Positions 52,397 through 61,454 of a stretch of 64,000 bases of DNA are shown here, piece after piece. Each line of letters starts with the position of its first letter. Position 1 is the first letter of the stretch. Below the pieces are notes generated by a model. It did not search any database. It saw only the letters and a list, made by a program, of their open reading frames with translations, and was not told the DNA's origin. Source of the DNA: Mesorhizobium jarvisii (lineage in GTDB: Bacteria > Pseudomonadota > Alphaproteobacteria > Rhizobiales > Rhizobiaceae); the NCBI RefSeq assembly GCF_003601985.1, contig NZ_QZXA01000006.1, positions 1 to 64,000 on the forward strand, given 5' to 3'. Both the position numbers and the translations under genes were made by a program.

Positions 52397-53616
52397 AGCC
52401 GGTGACGAAACCGTCCCTGCGTTTGGCATTCGGCCTGTTGGCCCTCGCCTTTGCCGCAATGCATTTCGCCAATGCCGCGCACGCCCAGTCTTCGCTCGGC
52501 ATCGGCGTGAATGACGGCATGGCGCCCACCACCGGTCCGTTCGCCCACATCCTGATGTGGATCAACCTGCGCCAGCAGGAATTCTATCGCGCGCTGGCGA
52601 CAGCCATGAAGGCGATGCGCCAGGACAACAGCAAGCTCTGGGTGCTCATCGGCCTGTCCTTCGCCTATGGCATTTTCCATGCCGCCGGTCCCGGCCACGG
52701 CAAGGCGGTGATCTCGTCCTATATGGTGGCCAATGAGGTGGCGCTGCGGCGCGGCATCCTGTTGTCCTTCGTCTCGGCACTGCTGCAGGGCCTGACGGCG
52801 ATCGCCGTCATGCTGCTTGCCTATTTCGTCCTGCGCGGCACAACCATCTCGATGACCGACGCGGCCTGGTTCATGGAGATTATGAGCTTTGCTCTCGTCA
52901 CTCTGTTCGGCGCCTGGCTGCTGTGGCGCAAGCTCGGCCCGTCCATCCTGCGCCTGTTCGGCAAGGCGCCCGCCTACAGTCTCTCGGCGGCGCACGCCGG
53001 CCATTCGCATGCGGGGCACTCGTACGCTGGGCACTCTCACGCGGGTCATTCGCATGCCGCGCACAGCCATTCGGCGCATGCGCATTCGCACGCACTGCAT
53101 GGGCATGACGACCATGACCATGACCATTCGCACAGCCATCACGAGCACGCCGCGCATGACCACCATCACGACCATGGCGCGCACGATCACGCGCATCATG
53201 ACCATGCGCATCACGATCACGCGGTGGGCGAGGTCTGCGAAACCTGCGGCCACTCGCATGCGCCCGATCCAGCGCTGCTGTCGGGCGATCGCTTCGACTG
53301 GCGCACCGCCTGGTCGGCGGTGGCGGCCGTCGGCATCCGCCCCTGCTCCGGCGCACTGATCGTGCTGAGCTTCGCGCTGCTCAACGGGCTCTGGATCGGC
53401 GGCCTGCTGTCGGTGCTGGCAATGTCGTTAGGCACCGCCATCACCGTCTCGGCGCTGGCAACGCTTGCCGTGACCGCCAAGAATTGGGCGGTGTATTTCG
53501 CCGGCGACGGCCGCATGGGCAACCGCATCCACTCGATCGTCGAGATCGGCGGCGCCGCCTTCGTCTTCCTGTTCGGATTGTTGCTGCTGTCGGCCAGCCT
53601 GACCGGCAGCGTCTAG
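52393..53616 (+). CDS. NicO/RcnA-type nickel/cobalt transporter
   Basis: 407 aa. N-terminal signal/anchor (LRLAFGLLALAFAAMHFANA AHAQ), then helices with GIFHAAGPGHGKAVISSYMV (metal-motif HxxxPGHGK) and VGIRPCSGALIVLSFALLNG, both diagnostic. Between them is a very His-rich cytoplasmic/periplasmic loop of about 90 residues (53000-53220) with GHSHAGHS-type repeats and a CETCGHSH motif. It should export or import Ni/Co; the loop buffers or senses metal. Start overlaps the DUF1007 stop. Confidence 0.9.
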   Translation: MKPVTKPSLRLAFGLLALAFAAMHFANAAHAQSSLGIGVNDGMAPTTGPFAHILMWINLRQQEFYRALATAMKAMRQDNSKLWVLIGLSFAYGIFHAAGPGHGKAVISSYMVANEVALRRGILLSFVSALLQGLTAIAVMLLAYFVLRGTTISMTDAAWFMEIMSFALVTLFGAWLLWRKLGPSILRLFGKAPAYSLSAAHAGHSHAGHSYAGHSHAGHSHAAHSHSAHAHSHALHGHDDHDHDHSHSHHEHAAHDHHHDHGAHDHAHHDHAHHDHAVGEVCETCGHSHAPDPALLSGDRFDWRTAWSAVAAVGIRPCSGALIVLSFALLNGLWIGGLLSVLAMSLGTAITVSALATLAVTAKNWAVYFAGDGRMGNRIHSIVEIGGAAFVFLFGLLLLSASLTGSV

Positions 53617-53624
53617 GCCCTTCC

Positions 53625-53646
53625 CCATCCCATCGAAATGGGATGG
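53625..53646. terminator. Hairpin between convergent genes, shared with a rhizobial repeat
   Basis: CCATCCCAT (53625-53633), loop CGAA, ATGGGATGG (53638-53646), 9 bp after the transporter stop and 7 bp before the end of the convergent denD gene. It is related to the CCATCCC/GGGATGG part of the element at 45836-45858. Likely a bidirectional terminator, though without a T run. Confidence 0.6.
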
Positions 53647-53652
53647 CAACTC

Positions 53653-54630
53653 CTACCCAGGAATCTGGCCGCCCAGCTCATCCTCGATGTGGGCGCGGAT
53701 GATCTCGTCAAAACTCTTCTCGGCGCTGAAGCCGAGCTCCCGTGACCGCTTCGCCTCGAAGCGGGTCGGCCAGCCCTTGACGATCGCCCATATCGTCTCG
53801 TCCGGTACCTCGCGGATCAGCTTTACCACTCTCGGCCCGGCAATACGCTCCAGCGCCTCGATCTGCTCGCCGACGGTGACGGCGACGCCAGGCATCGTCA
53901 GATTGCGGCGCGGCCCGACCACGGCACTGTCGATCTCCGCCGCATGGATCAGGAAGTTCACCGCGGAGCGCGGGCTGGCATGGGTGTGCACAACCGAGCG
54001 CGGCACCGGCAGGATCGCCTCTTGCCCGCTTAAGGGCTCGCGGATGATGCCGGAGAAGAAGCCGGAGGCCGCCTTGTTCGGCTTGCCGGGCCGCACGCAG
54101 ATGGTCGGCAGGCGGATGCCGATGCCGTCGAAGAAGCCGCGCCTGGAATAGTCGGCAAGCAGCGCCTCGCTCATCTGCTTCTGCGTACCATAGGAGGTCA
54201 GCGGCGTCGGGTGAAAGTCATCGGGGATGATATCCGGGAACGGCGCGCCGAACACCGCGATCGACGAGGTGAAGACGACGCGCGGCGCAAAACCCGCCAG
54301 GCGAATCGCATCGAACAAAGCCCGCGTGCCGTCGAGATTGACGCGGTAGCCGAGGTCGAAATTCGCTTCCGCCTCGCCCGACACGATGCCGGCGAGATGG
54401 AAGATGACATCCGGCCGCGACGCGACAAGGCTTTCGGCAGCACCAGCTTCCGCAAGGTCGCCGGTATGGGTGCTGATGCTGACGCCCTCCATGGCCGGGG
54501 CCTGCGGCGGCACGATATCGTGCAGGTCGAGCGCGGCGATCTTTTTGCCGCGCAGCGTGCCGTCCTTGGCCAGCCGGGCGATGAGCTTGCGGCCGACCAT
54601 GCCCGCGGCGCCAGTGATCAGAATGCGCAT
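53653..54630 (-). CDS. denD: NAD-dependent sugar-acid dehydrogenase (DenD-like SDR)
   Basis: 325 aa extended SDR. N-terminal RILITGAAGMVGRKLIARLA binds NAD; VVFTSSIAVFGAPFPDIIPD and TSYGTQKQMSEALLADYSRR hold the catalytic Ser/Tyr/Lys (YGTQK); FFDGIGIRLPTICVRPGKPN K is typical of D-erythronate dehydrogenase DenD. The usual kinase/isomerase partners of that pathway are not adjacent. Confidence 0.8.
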   Translation of the reverse strand: MRILITGAAGMVGRKLIARLAKDGTLRGKKIAALDLHDIVPPQAPAMEGVSISTHTGDLAEAGAAESLVASRPDVIFHLAGIVSGEAEANFDLGYRVNLDGTRALFDAIRLAGFAPRVVFTSSIAVFGAPFPDIIPDDFHPTPLTSYGTQKQMSEALLADYSRRGFFDGIGIRLPTICVRPGKPNKAASGFFSGIIREPLSGQEAILPVPRSVVHTHASPRSAVNFLIHAAEIDSAVVGPRRNLTMPGVAVTVGEQIEALERIAGPRVVKLIREVPDETIWAIVKGWPTRFEAKRSRELGFSAEKSFDEIIRAHIEDELGGQIPG

Positions 54631-54642
54631 GTCAAAATTCCC

Positions 54643-54855
54643 TTACTTGTCCTGATTTTTGCGCTGGCTGCGCGCGCGCAGCCAGAAGACGAGGAAAAAC
54701 GCCAGCACGAAGACGATGCCGAATATACCGGCGAGCACGGTCGAGAGACTGCCGAGTGCCAGCATCACGGTTGGCAGGTAGAAGGCGGCAATGCCGAACA
54801 GCAGCATGATCCACAGCGCGGCAATAGCGGCATTCCTGGTGTCGCGGTCCATCAT
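54643..54855 (-). CDS. Small membrane protein, unknown function
   Basis: 70 aa from ATG at 54855. Two hydrophobic segments (IAALWIMLLFGIAAFYLPTV and LAGIFGIVFVLAFFLVFWLR) and a basic C-terminal tail (RARSQRKNQ). Family not recognised. It lies between the CDF gene and denD on the same strand, 12 bp from denD, so it may be in one operon with it. Confidence 0.68.
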   Translation of the reverse strand: MMDRDTRNAAIAALWIMLLFGIAAFYLPTVMLALGSLSTVLAGIFGIVFVLAFFLVFWLRARSQRKNQDK

Positions 54856-54937
54856 GCAGCACCGGGGCAGCGGGCATTCGTCAAGCTGGCTTTCAAAGCT
54901 GTGGAACTCCTGAGGCGGGGCCGGTTGCCGACCGGGC

Positions 54938-55909
54938 TTAGTGATGGTGGCTGTGATGCGCGGCCGCATCGTGCTCATGCTCATGATCGTGGTCGTCGGC
55001 CTCGTCGGCGCATTGGCCGAATTCCGGTTCCACGGTGGCATGGCTGATGCCATGCTCGCTGGCAAGCCGCTTCTTGATGGCGCTGACGGCCTGATGGGCA
55101 TCGAGGCCCTCGTCGAGGCAGGCATGCAGCGTCGCCATGGTGCTTGTCCCGTCCAGCGACCAGATATGCATATGATGCACCTCGCGCACGCCCTTGACCG
55201 CGCTCTGGATGTCCGTGGCGATCAGATCCCGGTCGAGGGTTGGCGGCACGCCTTCGAGCAGCACATGGGCTGCGGCGCGCATCAGCGACCAGGCCGTCGA
55301 CAGGATCAGCAGCGAGACCAGCACCGACAGGATCGGGTCGATCGGCGTCCAGCCGGTCGCCAGGATGACCAGGGCCGCCACGATCGCCGCGGCCGAGCCG
55401 AGCAGGTCGCCCAGCACATGCAGGATGGCGCCGCGCATGTTGAGGCTTTCGCGGTCGCCGCCATGCAGCACCAGGAAGGAGCCGATATTGACCAGCAGGC
55501 CGAGGATCGCCACCACGAGCATCGGTCCGCCCAGCACCGGCGCCGGTGTGAGCAGGCGCTGCCAGGCCTCGTAGACGATCCACAGCGCGATGGCGAAGAT
55601 GGCGATGCCGTTGGTGTAGGCGACCAATGTCTTTACCCGGCCGAAGCCATAGGTGAGCTGCCCGGTCGCCGGCCGCCCGGCAAGATGGAAGGCATACCAG
55701 GCAAGGCCGAGTGCGATGGCGTCGGCGAGCATGTGGCCGGCATCGGCCAGCAGCGCCAGCGATCCGGTGAACAGGCCGCCAAGCGCTTCCGCCACCATGA
55801 AGCCCGCCGTCAGGCAGGCGGCGATCAGCACGCGCTTCTTGTCGGTCGCGCCATGCATATGGCCGGCACCGCCGTGATCATGGCCGCTATGGTCGTGGGA
55901 ATGCGCCAA
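54938..55909 (-). CDS. Cation diffusion facilitator (ZitB/CzcD-like)
   Basis: 323 aa from TTG at 55909 with AGGAG 7 bp before it; the frame is open further upstream but overlaps the GNAT gene. Both ends are His-rich (AHSHDHSGHDHGGAGHMHG at the start; DDHDHEHEHDAAAHHSHHH at the end). Six helices with the metal site LALLADAGHMLADAIALGLA and the second GDLLGSAAAIVAALVILATG. C-terminal CDF dimer domain follows (EVHHMHIWSLDGTSTMATLH). It exports Zn/Co/Ni-type ions by proton exchange. Close to the NicO transporter (52393). Confidence 0.9.
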   Translation of the reverse strand: MAHSHDHSGHDHGGAGHMHGATDKKRVLIAACLTAGFMVAEALGGLFTGSLALLADAGHMLADAIALGLAWYAFHLAGRPATGQLTYGFGRVKTLVAYTNGIAIFAIALWIVYEAWQRLLTPAPVLGGPMLVVAILGLLVNIGSFLVLHGGDRESLNMRGAILHVLGDLLGSAAAIVAALVILATGWTPIDPILSVLVSLLILSTAWSLMRAAAHVLLEGVPPTLDRDLIATDIQSAVKGVREVHHMHIWSLDGTSTMATLHACLDEGLDAHQAVSAIKKRLASEHGISHATVEPEFGQCADEADDHDHEHEHDAAAHHSHHH

Positions 55910-55919
55910 TGGCAAACTC

Positions 55920-56606
55920 CTAGGCGCCGAAATCCGCGCGAAAATCCTCGAGCCGTCGCTTCTGCTGGCCGGCGCTGTCGAAATTGGCCGGATCGAGCCA
56001 CGCTGCATAGGCTTTGCGCAGGGCCGGCCATTCCTTGTCGATGATCGAATACCATGCGGTATCGCGGTTTTCACCCTTGACGATGAGGTGTTGGCGGAAA
56101 ATGCCTTCGAACTTGAAGCCGAACCGTTCCGCGGCCCGCTTCGACGGTTCGTTGCGGTTGTTGCACTTCCATTCGTAGCGGCGGTAACCCAGTTCGTCGA
56201 AGATGTATTTCATGAACAGGAACTGCGCTTCCGTCGCGCCCGGTTTGCGCGAGATCAGCGGCCCCCAATAGATGTTGCCGATCTCGATGACGCCGTAGGC
56301 GGGATCGATGCGCATCAATGTCTGGCGACCGGCGACCTTGCCGCTGGCCTTGTCGATGACGGCGAAGAACAGCGGGTCTTCGCTCGCCTCGACCTTGTCC
56401 AGCCAGGGCTGGAAGGCGGCGCGGGTTTCCGGCGGATAGTCGGGCAGCCAGGCGAAGCGGCCGTCGACATCGGACACGGAAGACGCTTCATAGAGCCCGT
56501 CACCGTGCTTTGAGGCGCTCAGCGGTTCGAGCCTGACATAGCGGCCGTCGATCGCCTTGCGCTCGGGTCGCGGGCGCGGTTGCCAATCTTTGAGATTTTC
56601 CGACAC
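55920..56606 (-). CDS. GNAT-family N-acetyltransferase (RimL-like)
   Basis: 228 aa from GTG at 56606 with GGAG before it; the frame stays open to 56678 but that start would crowd the divergent aminotransferase promoter. RimJ/RimL pattern: IDGRYVRLEPLSASKHGDGL, VIEIGNIYWGPLISRKPGAT EAQFLFMKYIFDELGYRRYE, KCNNRNEPSKRAAERFGFKF EGIFRQHLIVKG. Substrate unknown. 10 bp before the CDF gene, same strand. Confidence 0.86.
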   Translation of the reverse strand: MSENLKDWQPRPRPERKAIDGRYVRLEPLSASKHGDGLYEASSVSDVDGRFAWLPDYPPETRAAFQPWLDKVEASEDPLFFAVIDKASGKVAGRQTLMRIDPAYGVIEIGNIYWGPLISRKPGATEAQFLFMKYIFDELGYRRYEWKCNNRNEPSKRAAERFGFKFEGIFRQHLIVKGENRDTAWYSIIDKEWPALRKAYAAWLDPANFDSAGQQKRRLEDFRADFGA

Positions 56607-56689
56607 CGAAGACTCCAATCCGTTTGACTTTTGCGGGCCGAAGCTCACAAAAACGCAACCCCACAGTAAGAACCACACGGACGGGAAAA

Positions 56690-57874
56690 ATGCTCCACAC
56701 GATTTCGGCCTTCGACCGTCTCGGCGAGGAAAATGCCTTCGCGGTGCTCGCGAGGGCGACTGCTCTGGCCCAACAGGGTCGCGACATCGTCAATCTCGGC
56801 ATCGGCCAGCCTGACTTCAAGACGCCGCAGCACATCGTCGAGGCCGCGATCAAGGCGCTGCGTGACGGCCACCACGGCTACACGCCCGCCAACGGGCTTC
56901 TGGCAACGCGCGAGGCGGTGGTGCGGCGCACGCTGACCACCACCGGCGTCGAGGTCTCGCCCGAGACGGTGATGATCCTGCCGGGCGGCAAGCCGACCAT
57001 GTTCGCCGCCATCCTGATGTTCGGTGAACCCGGCGCCGAGATCCTCTATCCCGACCCCGGCTTTCCCATCTACCGCTCGATGATCGAATTCACCGGCGCG
57101 GCCCCCATTCCCGTGCCGATGCGAGAGGAAAACGGCTTTGCCTTTTCGGCAGAAGAGACGCTGGCGCTGATCACCCCCAAGACCAGGCTCTTGATCCTCA
57201 ACTCGCCGGCCAACCCGACCGGCGGCGTCACGCCGCGCGCCGAAATCGAGAAGCTGGTCAAGGGGCTGGAGAAGCACCCCGATGTCGCCATCCTCTCCGA
57301 CGAGATCTACGACGTCATGACCTATGACGGCGAGACGCATTGCTCGCTGCTCGGCTTCCCCGAAATCCGCGACCGGCTGATCGTGCTCAATGGCTGGTCC
57401 AAGACCTGGGCGATGACCGGCTGGCGCATGGGCTGGTCGATCTGGCCGAACGGCGACAAGGGTGCCCATCTCTACGACAAGGTGCGCAAGCTGGCGGTCA
57501 ATTGCTGGTCCTGCGTCAACGCGCCGAGCCAGTTCGCCGGCATCGCGGCCATCGATGGCCCGCAGGACGATGTCGACACGATGATGCGCGCCTTCGACCG
57601 CCGCAGGAAGGTCGTGGTCGAGGGGCTGAACGCCTTGCCCAACATTTCCTGCATCACGCCCAAGGGCGCGTTCTACGCCTTCCCCAATGTCTCGAAGACC
57701 GGCTGGAAGGCAAAGAAGCTCGCCTCCGCGCTGCTCGACGACGCCGGCGTGGCGCTGATCGGCGGCCCCGATTTCGGCATTCTCGGCGAAGGCTATGTCA
57801 GGCTCTCCTACGCCAACTCCGAGGAGAACATCTTGCGCGCGCTGGAACGGATCGGGGCGTTCCTCGCCAAGTGA
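56690..57874 (+). CDS. Class I/II PLP aminotransferase
   Basis: 394 aa from ATG at 56690. Fold-type I motifs: NLGIGQPDFKTPQHIVEAAI, the LNSPANPTGG Asn-Pro loop, DEIYDVMTYDG, the PLP Lys in LNGWSKTWAMTGWRMGW and the Arg near FGILGEGYVRLSYANSEENI. It resembles aspartate/aromatic aminotransferase-like enzymes of subgroup I-gamma. Substrate cannot be told. Divergent from the GNAT gene. Confidence 0.92.
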   Translation: MLHTISAFDRLGEENAFAVLARATALAQQGRDIVNLGIGQPDFKTPQHIVEAAIKALRDGHHGYTPANGLLATREAVVRRTLTTTGVEVSPETVMILPGGKPTMFAAILMFGEPGAEILYPDPGFPIYRSMIEFTGAAPIPVPMREENGFAFSAEETLALITPKTRLLILNSPANPTGGVTPRAEIEKLVKGLEKHPDVAILSDEIYDVMTYDGETHCSLLGFPEIRDRLIVLNGWSKTWAMTGWRMGWSIWPNGDKGAHLYDKVRKLAVNCWSCVNAPSQFAGIAAIDGPQDDVDTMMRAFDRRRKVVVEGLNALPNISCITPKGAFYAFPNVSKTGWKAKKLASALLDDAGVALIGGPDFGILGEGYVRLSYANSEENILRALERIGAFLAK

Positions 57875-58023
57875 GGCTTGGCGTCTGCCGCGCGGGTCGG
57901 GATGGTTTGTGGCCGGCTGCCATGGCGGTGTCATGAGCCGTCCGCAGGCAAGCGGCCAAGACTGGGCGTGCATCTCGAGAACGGCTACGGTCCTCGGATA
58001 AGGATCGAAGTGAGGTTCCTCGT

Positions 58024-58398
58024 ATGTTTTATGCAATCCTTGCCTATCACGTGGAAGATGCGATCAAGGCGCTGACGCCGCAGGAAGATGCGGCACTGAT
58101 GGCCGAGCTGCTGAAGATCAACACAAGGCTTCGTGAGGAAGGCACGCTTGGACCGTCCGCGCGGCTGGGGGCGACACAGGATGCCTTCACCTTGCGCGGT
58201 CCGGGCGACGGCGTGGTCATCGACGGTCCTTTCGCCGAGACCAAGGAACAATTGCTCGGCCTCTATGTCGTCGACTGCGCCACGCGGGACGAGGCCATCG
58301 CGATCGCCCGCGACCTTCGCCGTGTCAATCCGACCGCCGTTTACGAGATCAGGCCCATTCTGCTTTTCAAGCCCGGCGCGCCGCTGGCGGGCAAATGA
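58024..58398 (+). CDS. YCII-related domain protein
   Basis: 124 aa. FYAILAYHVEDAIKALTPQE and FTLRGPGDGVVIDGPFAETK EQLLGLYVVDCATRDEAIAI are the YCII/DGPF signature (VIDGPFAETKE). Small dimeric proteins often encoded near ECF sigma factors; none is next to it here. Function unknown. Confidence 0.9.
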   Translation: MFYAILAYHVEDAIKALTPQEDAALMAELLKINTRLREEGTLGPSARLGATQDAFTLRGPGDGVVIDGPFAETKEQLLGLYVVDCATRDEAIAIARDLRRVNPTAVYEIRPILLFKPGAPLAGK

Positions 58399-58419
58399 GC
58401 CGGCGGCGAAAGCCCGGCC

Positions 58420-59175
58420 TTACCCACGCCCGACGAACGGCATCTTGGTTGCCATCACGGTCATGAACAGTACGTTCGCCTCGAGCGGCAGGCTGGCCAT
58501 GTGGACGACGGCATCGGCGACGTGCTGGACATCCATCACCGCTTCGGCGGCGATGGAGCCATTGGCCTGTGGCACGCCGACGGTCATCGGCTGCGCCATG
58601 TCGGTCAGCGCATTGCCGATGTCGATCTGGCCGCAGGCGATGTCGTAGGGCCGGCCGTCGAGCGCCAGCGTCTTGGTCAGGCCGGTGATGGCATGCTTGG
58701 TCGCCGTATAGGGCACCGAGCCCGGGCGCGGCGCATAGGCCGACACCGAACCATTGTTGATGATGCGCCCACCCATCGGCCGCTGCTTGCGCATGGCACC
58801 GAAGGCGGCACGGGCGCACAGGAACGAACCGGTGAGATTGACGCCGACAATATCGTTCCACACTTCGACCGGGATCTCGTCGATCGGCGTCGACTTGTAA
58901 CCCATGCCGGCATTGTTGAAGAGCAGGTCGACGCGGCCAAAGGCTTCCGCCACCGTCTCGAACAGATCGTCGACCTCGCCGGCCTTGCTGATGTCGCAGG
59001 CGACCGCCAGTGCCTTGGCCTCGGTCCGGCCGGCCTCGACGATCGCGGCATCCAGCACCGCTTTGCGGCGGCCGCAGAACACCGTGTTCCAGCCGGCCTT
59101 GAGCAGCGCCGTGGCGACGCCCTTGCCGATGCCCGTGCCGGCGCCGGTGACGATGGCGGTTCTTTCTTCGGTCAT
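58420..59175 (-). CDS. Short-chain dehydrogenase/reductase
   Basis: 251 aa classical SDR. Cofactor motif TAIVTGAGTGIGKGVATALL, LFNNAGMGYKSTPIDEIP, catalytic Ser in RIINNGSVSAYAPRPGSVPY and YTATKHAITGLTKTLALDG (Tyr/Lys). An Arg-rich CGRRK after beta-2 suggests NADP preference. Substrate unknown. The convergent YCII gene ends 21 bp away. Confidence 0.9.
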   Translation of the reverse strand: MTEERTAIVTGAGTGIGKGVATALLKAGWNTVFCGRRKAVLDAAIVEAGRTEAKALAVACDISKAGEVDDLFETVAEAFGRVDLLFNNAGMGYKSTPIDEIPVEVWNDIVGVNLTGSFLCARAAFGAMRKQRPMGGRIINNGSVSAYAPRPGSVPYTATKHAITGLTKTLALDGRPYDIACGQIDIGNALTDMAQPMTVGVPQANGSIAAEAVMDVQHVADAVVHMASLPLEANVLFMTVMATKMPFVGRG

Positions 59176-59336
59176 GGCAGATGTCCTCCGGCAGCGCCGA
59201 GCGTGCCCGCCTGATTTTCAGGATTTGGCTCGGCAGAAGGCATCGCAAATGACGGCAGCGATGGCAAGCGGACCAGCACGAACATGCCCTCTAAAAATGG
59301 TGCGCGATTTTCGGAGAACGCCCAGCATGGGTCGAC

Positions 59337-59364
59337 AAAAAGGGCGGTCATTGGCGACCGCCCT
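59337..59364 (-). terminator. Rho-independent terminator on the minus strand
   Basis: AGGGCGGTC (59341-59349) and GACCGCCCT (59356-59364) form a 9-bp stem with a 6-nt loop; on the minus strand it is followed by TTTTT. It lies 112 bp after the TerB-like gene and could end that transcript or a separate short RNA. Confidence 0.8.
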
Positions 59365-59429
59365 GATCTGAACCGGGCTTGGGAGGAGGAAAAGCCGATC
59401 CGACTGTGTAGAATCATGCGCTTCCTGAG

Positions 59430-59445
59430 TTAACGAAAGGTTAAC
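59430..59445. promoter_or_regulatory. CtrA-type box in intergenic region 59176-59475
   Basis: TTAA (59430-59433), 7 bp, TTAAC (59441-59445): full CtrA consensus. No annotated gene starts near it; it lies between the TerB-like stop and the terminator at 59337-59364. The remainder of the 300-bp gap shows no gene. Confidence 0.4.
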
Positions 59446-59475
59446 GCGGAAAGGCGGCCTGTCCCGATCTGACCC

Positions 59476-60216
59476 TTACCAGCGTGGGTTGGGCGAAGTC
59501 CCGGCCTTAGTTGCGGGAACCTTGGCCGCCGAGACCGTCGCCTCGACATGGTCGACCAGCGCGTCCGGCAGGCCGAGCCGGCCGGCAAGCAGGTCGAGAT
59601 AGCCGCGCTCGGCGCGCGTGTCGGGATCGATGGTGAGGCGCGATGCCGTGTAGAGTTCGAGCTTCTGCGCGTCGGTCTTGGCCTCCGCCACCAGCGTGTC
59701 GAGGTCGAGCGGCCGTTCCAGCTCCGCCATCAGGAATTTCTCGGCATCGGCGTCGATCCCCGAAAGGCTGAGCTTGCCGGCGATCTTCTTGCGCTCCTCG
59801 TCGTCGACATGGCCGTCGGCCTTGGCCGCCGAGATCATCGCCCGCACCAGGGTCAGCGTGAATTCATCCTCGCCCTGCGGCGCCTGCGACGGATGGAAGG
59901 CGGTGTCCTTGGGCGGCGGCAGCAATTCCGGTTCGCCGGCGGCGGGCGCCTGCTCCGGGGCGTTGCCGGCCTTGTAGTTCTGGTAGGCCTTGTAGGCGAG
60001 GCCGCCGATCGCTGCCAATCCACCCAGCTTCACCGCGGCACCTGTCACCTCGCGGCCGGCCCCTGTTCCAAGCAGCACCGCTGCCAAGGCACCGGCGGCC
60101 AGCGGGTTGTCCTTGGCCATCTGCACGGCCTGACCCGCCTTGTCGCGGACGGTGCCGCTGGTGCCAGGAATTTGCGAGCCGAGCAGATCGTCGAGAAGCT
60201 TCTTGGGATCGAACAT
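59476..60216 (-). CDS. DUF533/TerB-like inner-membrane-associated protein
   Basis: 246 aa. N terminus FDPKKLLDDLLGSQIPGTS, a Gly/Ala-rich hydrophobic stretch (LAAGALAAVLLGTGAGREVT GAAVKLGGLAAIGGLAYKAY), then a TerB-like helical domain (FTLTLVRAMISAAKADGHVD DEERKKIAGKLSLSGID). DUF533 proteins (YebE-like) are common and of unknown role, some in envelope stress. Confidence 0.85.
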   Translation of the reverse strand: MFDPKKLLDDLLGSQIPGTSGTVRDKAGQAVQMAKDNPLAAGALAAVLLGTGAGREVTGAAVKLGGLAAIGGLAYKAYQNYKAGNAPEQAPAAGEPELLPPPKDTAFHPSQAPQGEDEFTLTLVRAMISAAKADGHVDDEERKKIAGKLSLSGIDADAEKFLMAELERPLDLDTLVAEAKTDAQKLELYTASRLTIDPDTRAERGYLDLLAGRLGLPDALVDHVEATVSAAKVPATKAGTSPNPRW

Positions 60217-60333
60217 TCAGTGCCTCCAGCTTTTGCCCGGCCGAACGGGCAGGTTTCGAACGCCGAAGACGTAGGTCCCGAAACCTGACATTGCAATGAC
60301 AGGCCGCCGCTTTGCCGGGCTCCCTCGCCCGGA

Positions 60334-61263
60334 TCAGGACCCGATATGCGGCCCCTTGCCCCGCGCCTGCGCAAGCTCGACCTGCCGCTGGCGCTCGGCG
60401 TAGCGCTGACGGTCCTCGTCGGTGCGGGCGTCGAAGCAATGCGGGCAAGAAATGCCTGCGGCATATCTGGGCGATGCCAACTCACTCGCCGTCAGCGGAT
60501 GGCGGCAGGCACGGCAGAGTTGCGCGTCACCCTCGGCGAGACCGTGCGACACCGAAACTCGTTCATCGAAGACGAAGCACTCGCCTTGCCACAGGCTCTG
60601 CTCCGCCGGAACCTCCTCGAGGTACTTGAGGATGCCGCCCTTGAGATGGAACACATCCTTGAAGCCGAGCGACTTGACATAGGCGGTCGCCTTTTCGCAG
60701 CGTATGCCGCCGGTGCAGAACATCGCCACCTTGCGGCCCTCGAGCTCCTCCCGGTGCGCTTCCACCCAGCCCGGGAACTCGCGAAAGCTCGCGGTCGCCG
60801 GATCGACCGCGCCCTTGAACGTGCCGATCGAAACCTCGTAGGCATTGCGCGTGTCGATGACGATCGTGTCGGGCTCGGAAATCAGCGCGTTCCAGTCGGC
60901 GGGCGCGACATAGGTGCCGGCACTCGCCACTGGGTCGATATCTTCGACGCCCATGGTAACGATCTCGCGCTTCAGCCGCACCTTCATGCGGTGGAACGGC
61001 ATGTCCGCGGCACTGCTGAACTTGACCTCCAGGCCGGCCAACCCGTCGATGGCTTCGATGCAGTCGATGAGCTCGGCGATCGCTTCTTCGCTGCCGGCGA
61101 CGGTGCCGTTGATGCCTTCATGCGCAAGGAGCAGCGTGCCCTTGATGCCGCGTCCGCAGCAGAAGGCCGCGAGCGGCGCGCGCAGCGTCTCGAAGGCGTC
61201 GAGCCGGGCAAACCGGTAGAGCGCGGCGACGCGGACGGGCTGGGATGGGTCGGACGGTGTCAT
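60334..61263 (-). CDS. trhO: tRNA uridine(34) hydroxylase TrhO (YceA-like, rhodanese domain)
   Basis: 309 aa. N-terminal YceA domain ([40 protein letters not shown]), central rhodanese fold ([20 protein letters not shown]) with active-site Cys in [20 protein letters not shown], and a C-terminal Cys-rich end ([32 protein letters not shown]). TrhO hydroxylates uridine-34 of tRNA using oxygen, an early step to cmo5U/ho5U. Single gene. Confidence 0.92.
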   Translation of the reverse strand: MTPSDPSQPVRVAALYRFARLDAFETLRAPLAAFCCGRGIKGTLLLAHEGINGTVAGSEEAIAELIDCIEAIDGLAGLEVKFSSAADMPFHRMKVRLKREIVTMGVEDIDPVASAGTYVAPADWNALISEPDTIVIDTRNAYEVSIGTFKGAVDPATASFREFPGWVEAHREELEGRKVAMFCTGGIRCEKATAYVKSLGFKDVFHLKGGILKYLEEVPAEQSLWQGECFVFDERVSVSHGLAEGDAQLCRACRHPLTASELASPRYAAGISCPHCFDARTDEDRQRYAERQRQVELAQARGKGPHIGS

Positions 61264-61454
61264 TGCCAGAGCAACTAGACGCTCGTAAAAGCCGATTCAA
61301 GGCGAAACGGACTTGGGTATCTTTCATGGCCCTGTCGGGATGGAGCCCGTAAGCTGCCTGGCGGCGCGTGACATCGCGACGCGACCGGTTTCGTGGACAG
61401 GCAAACACCCGTCTGCTAATCGGTTGAAATCACCCCTTGGCTATGGAGAGGCAG

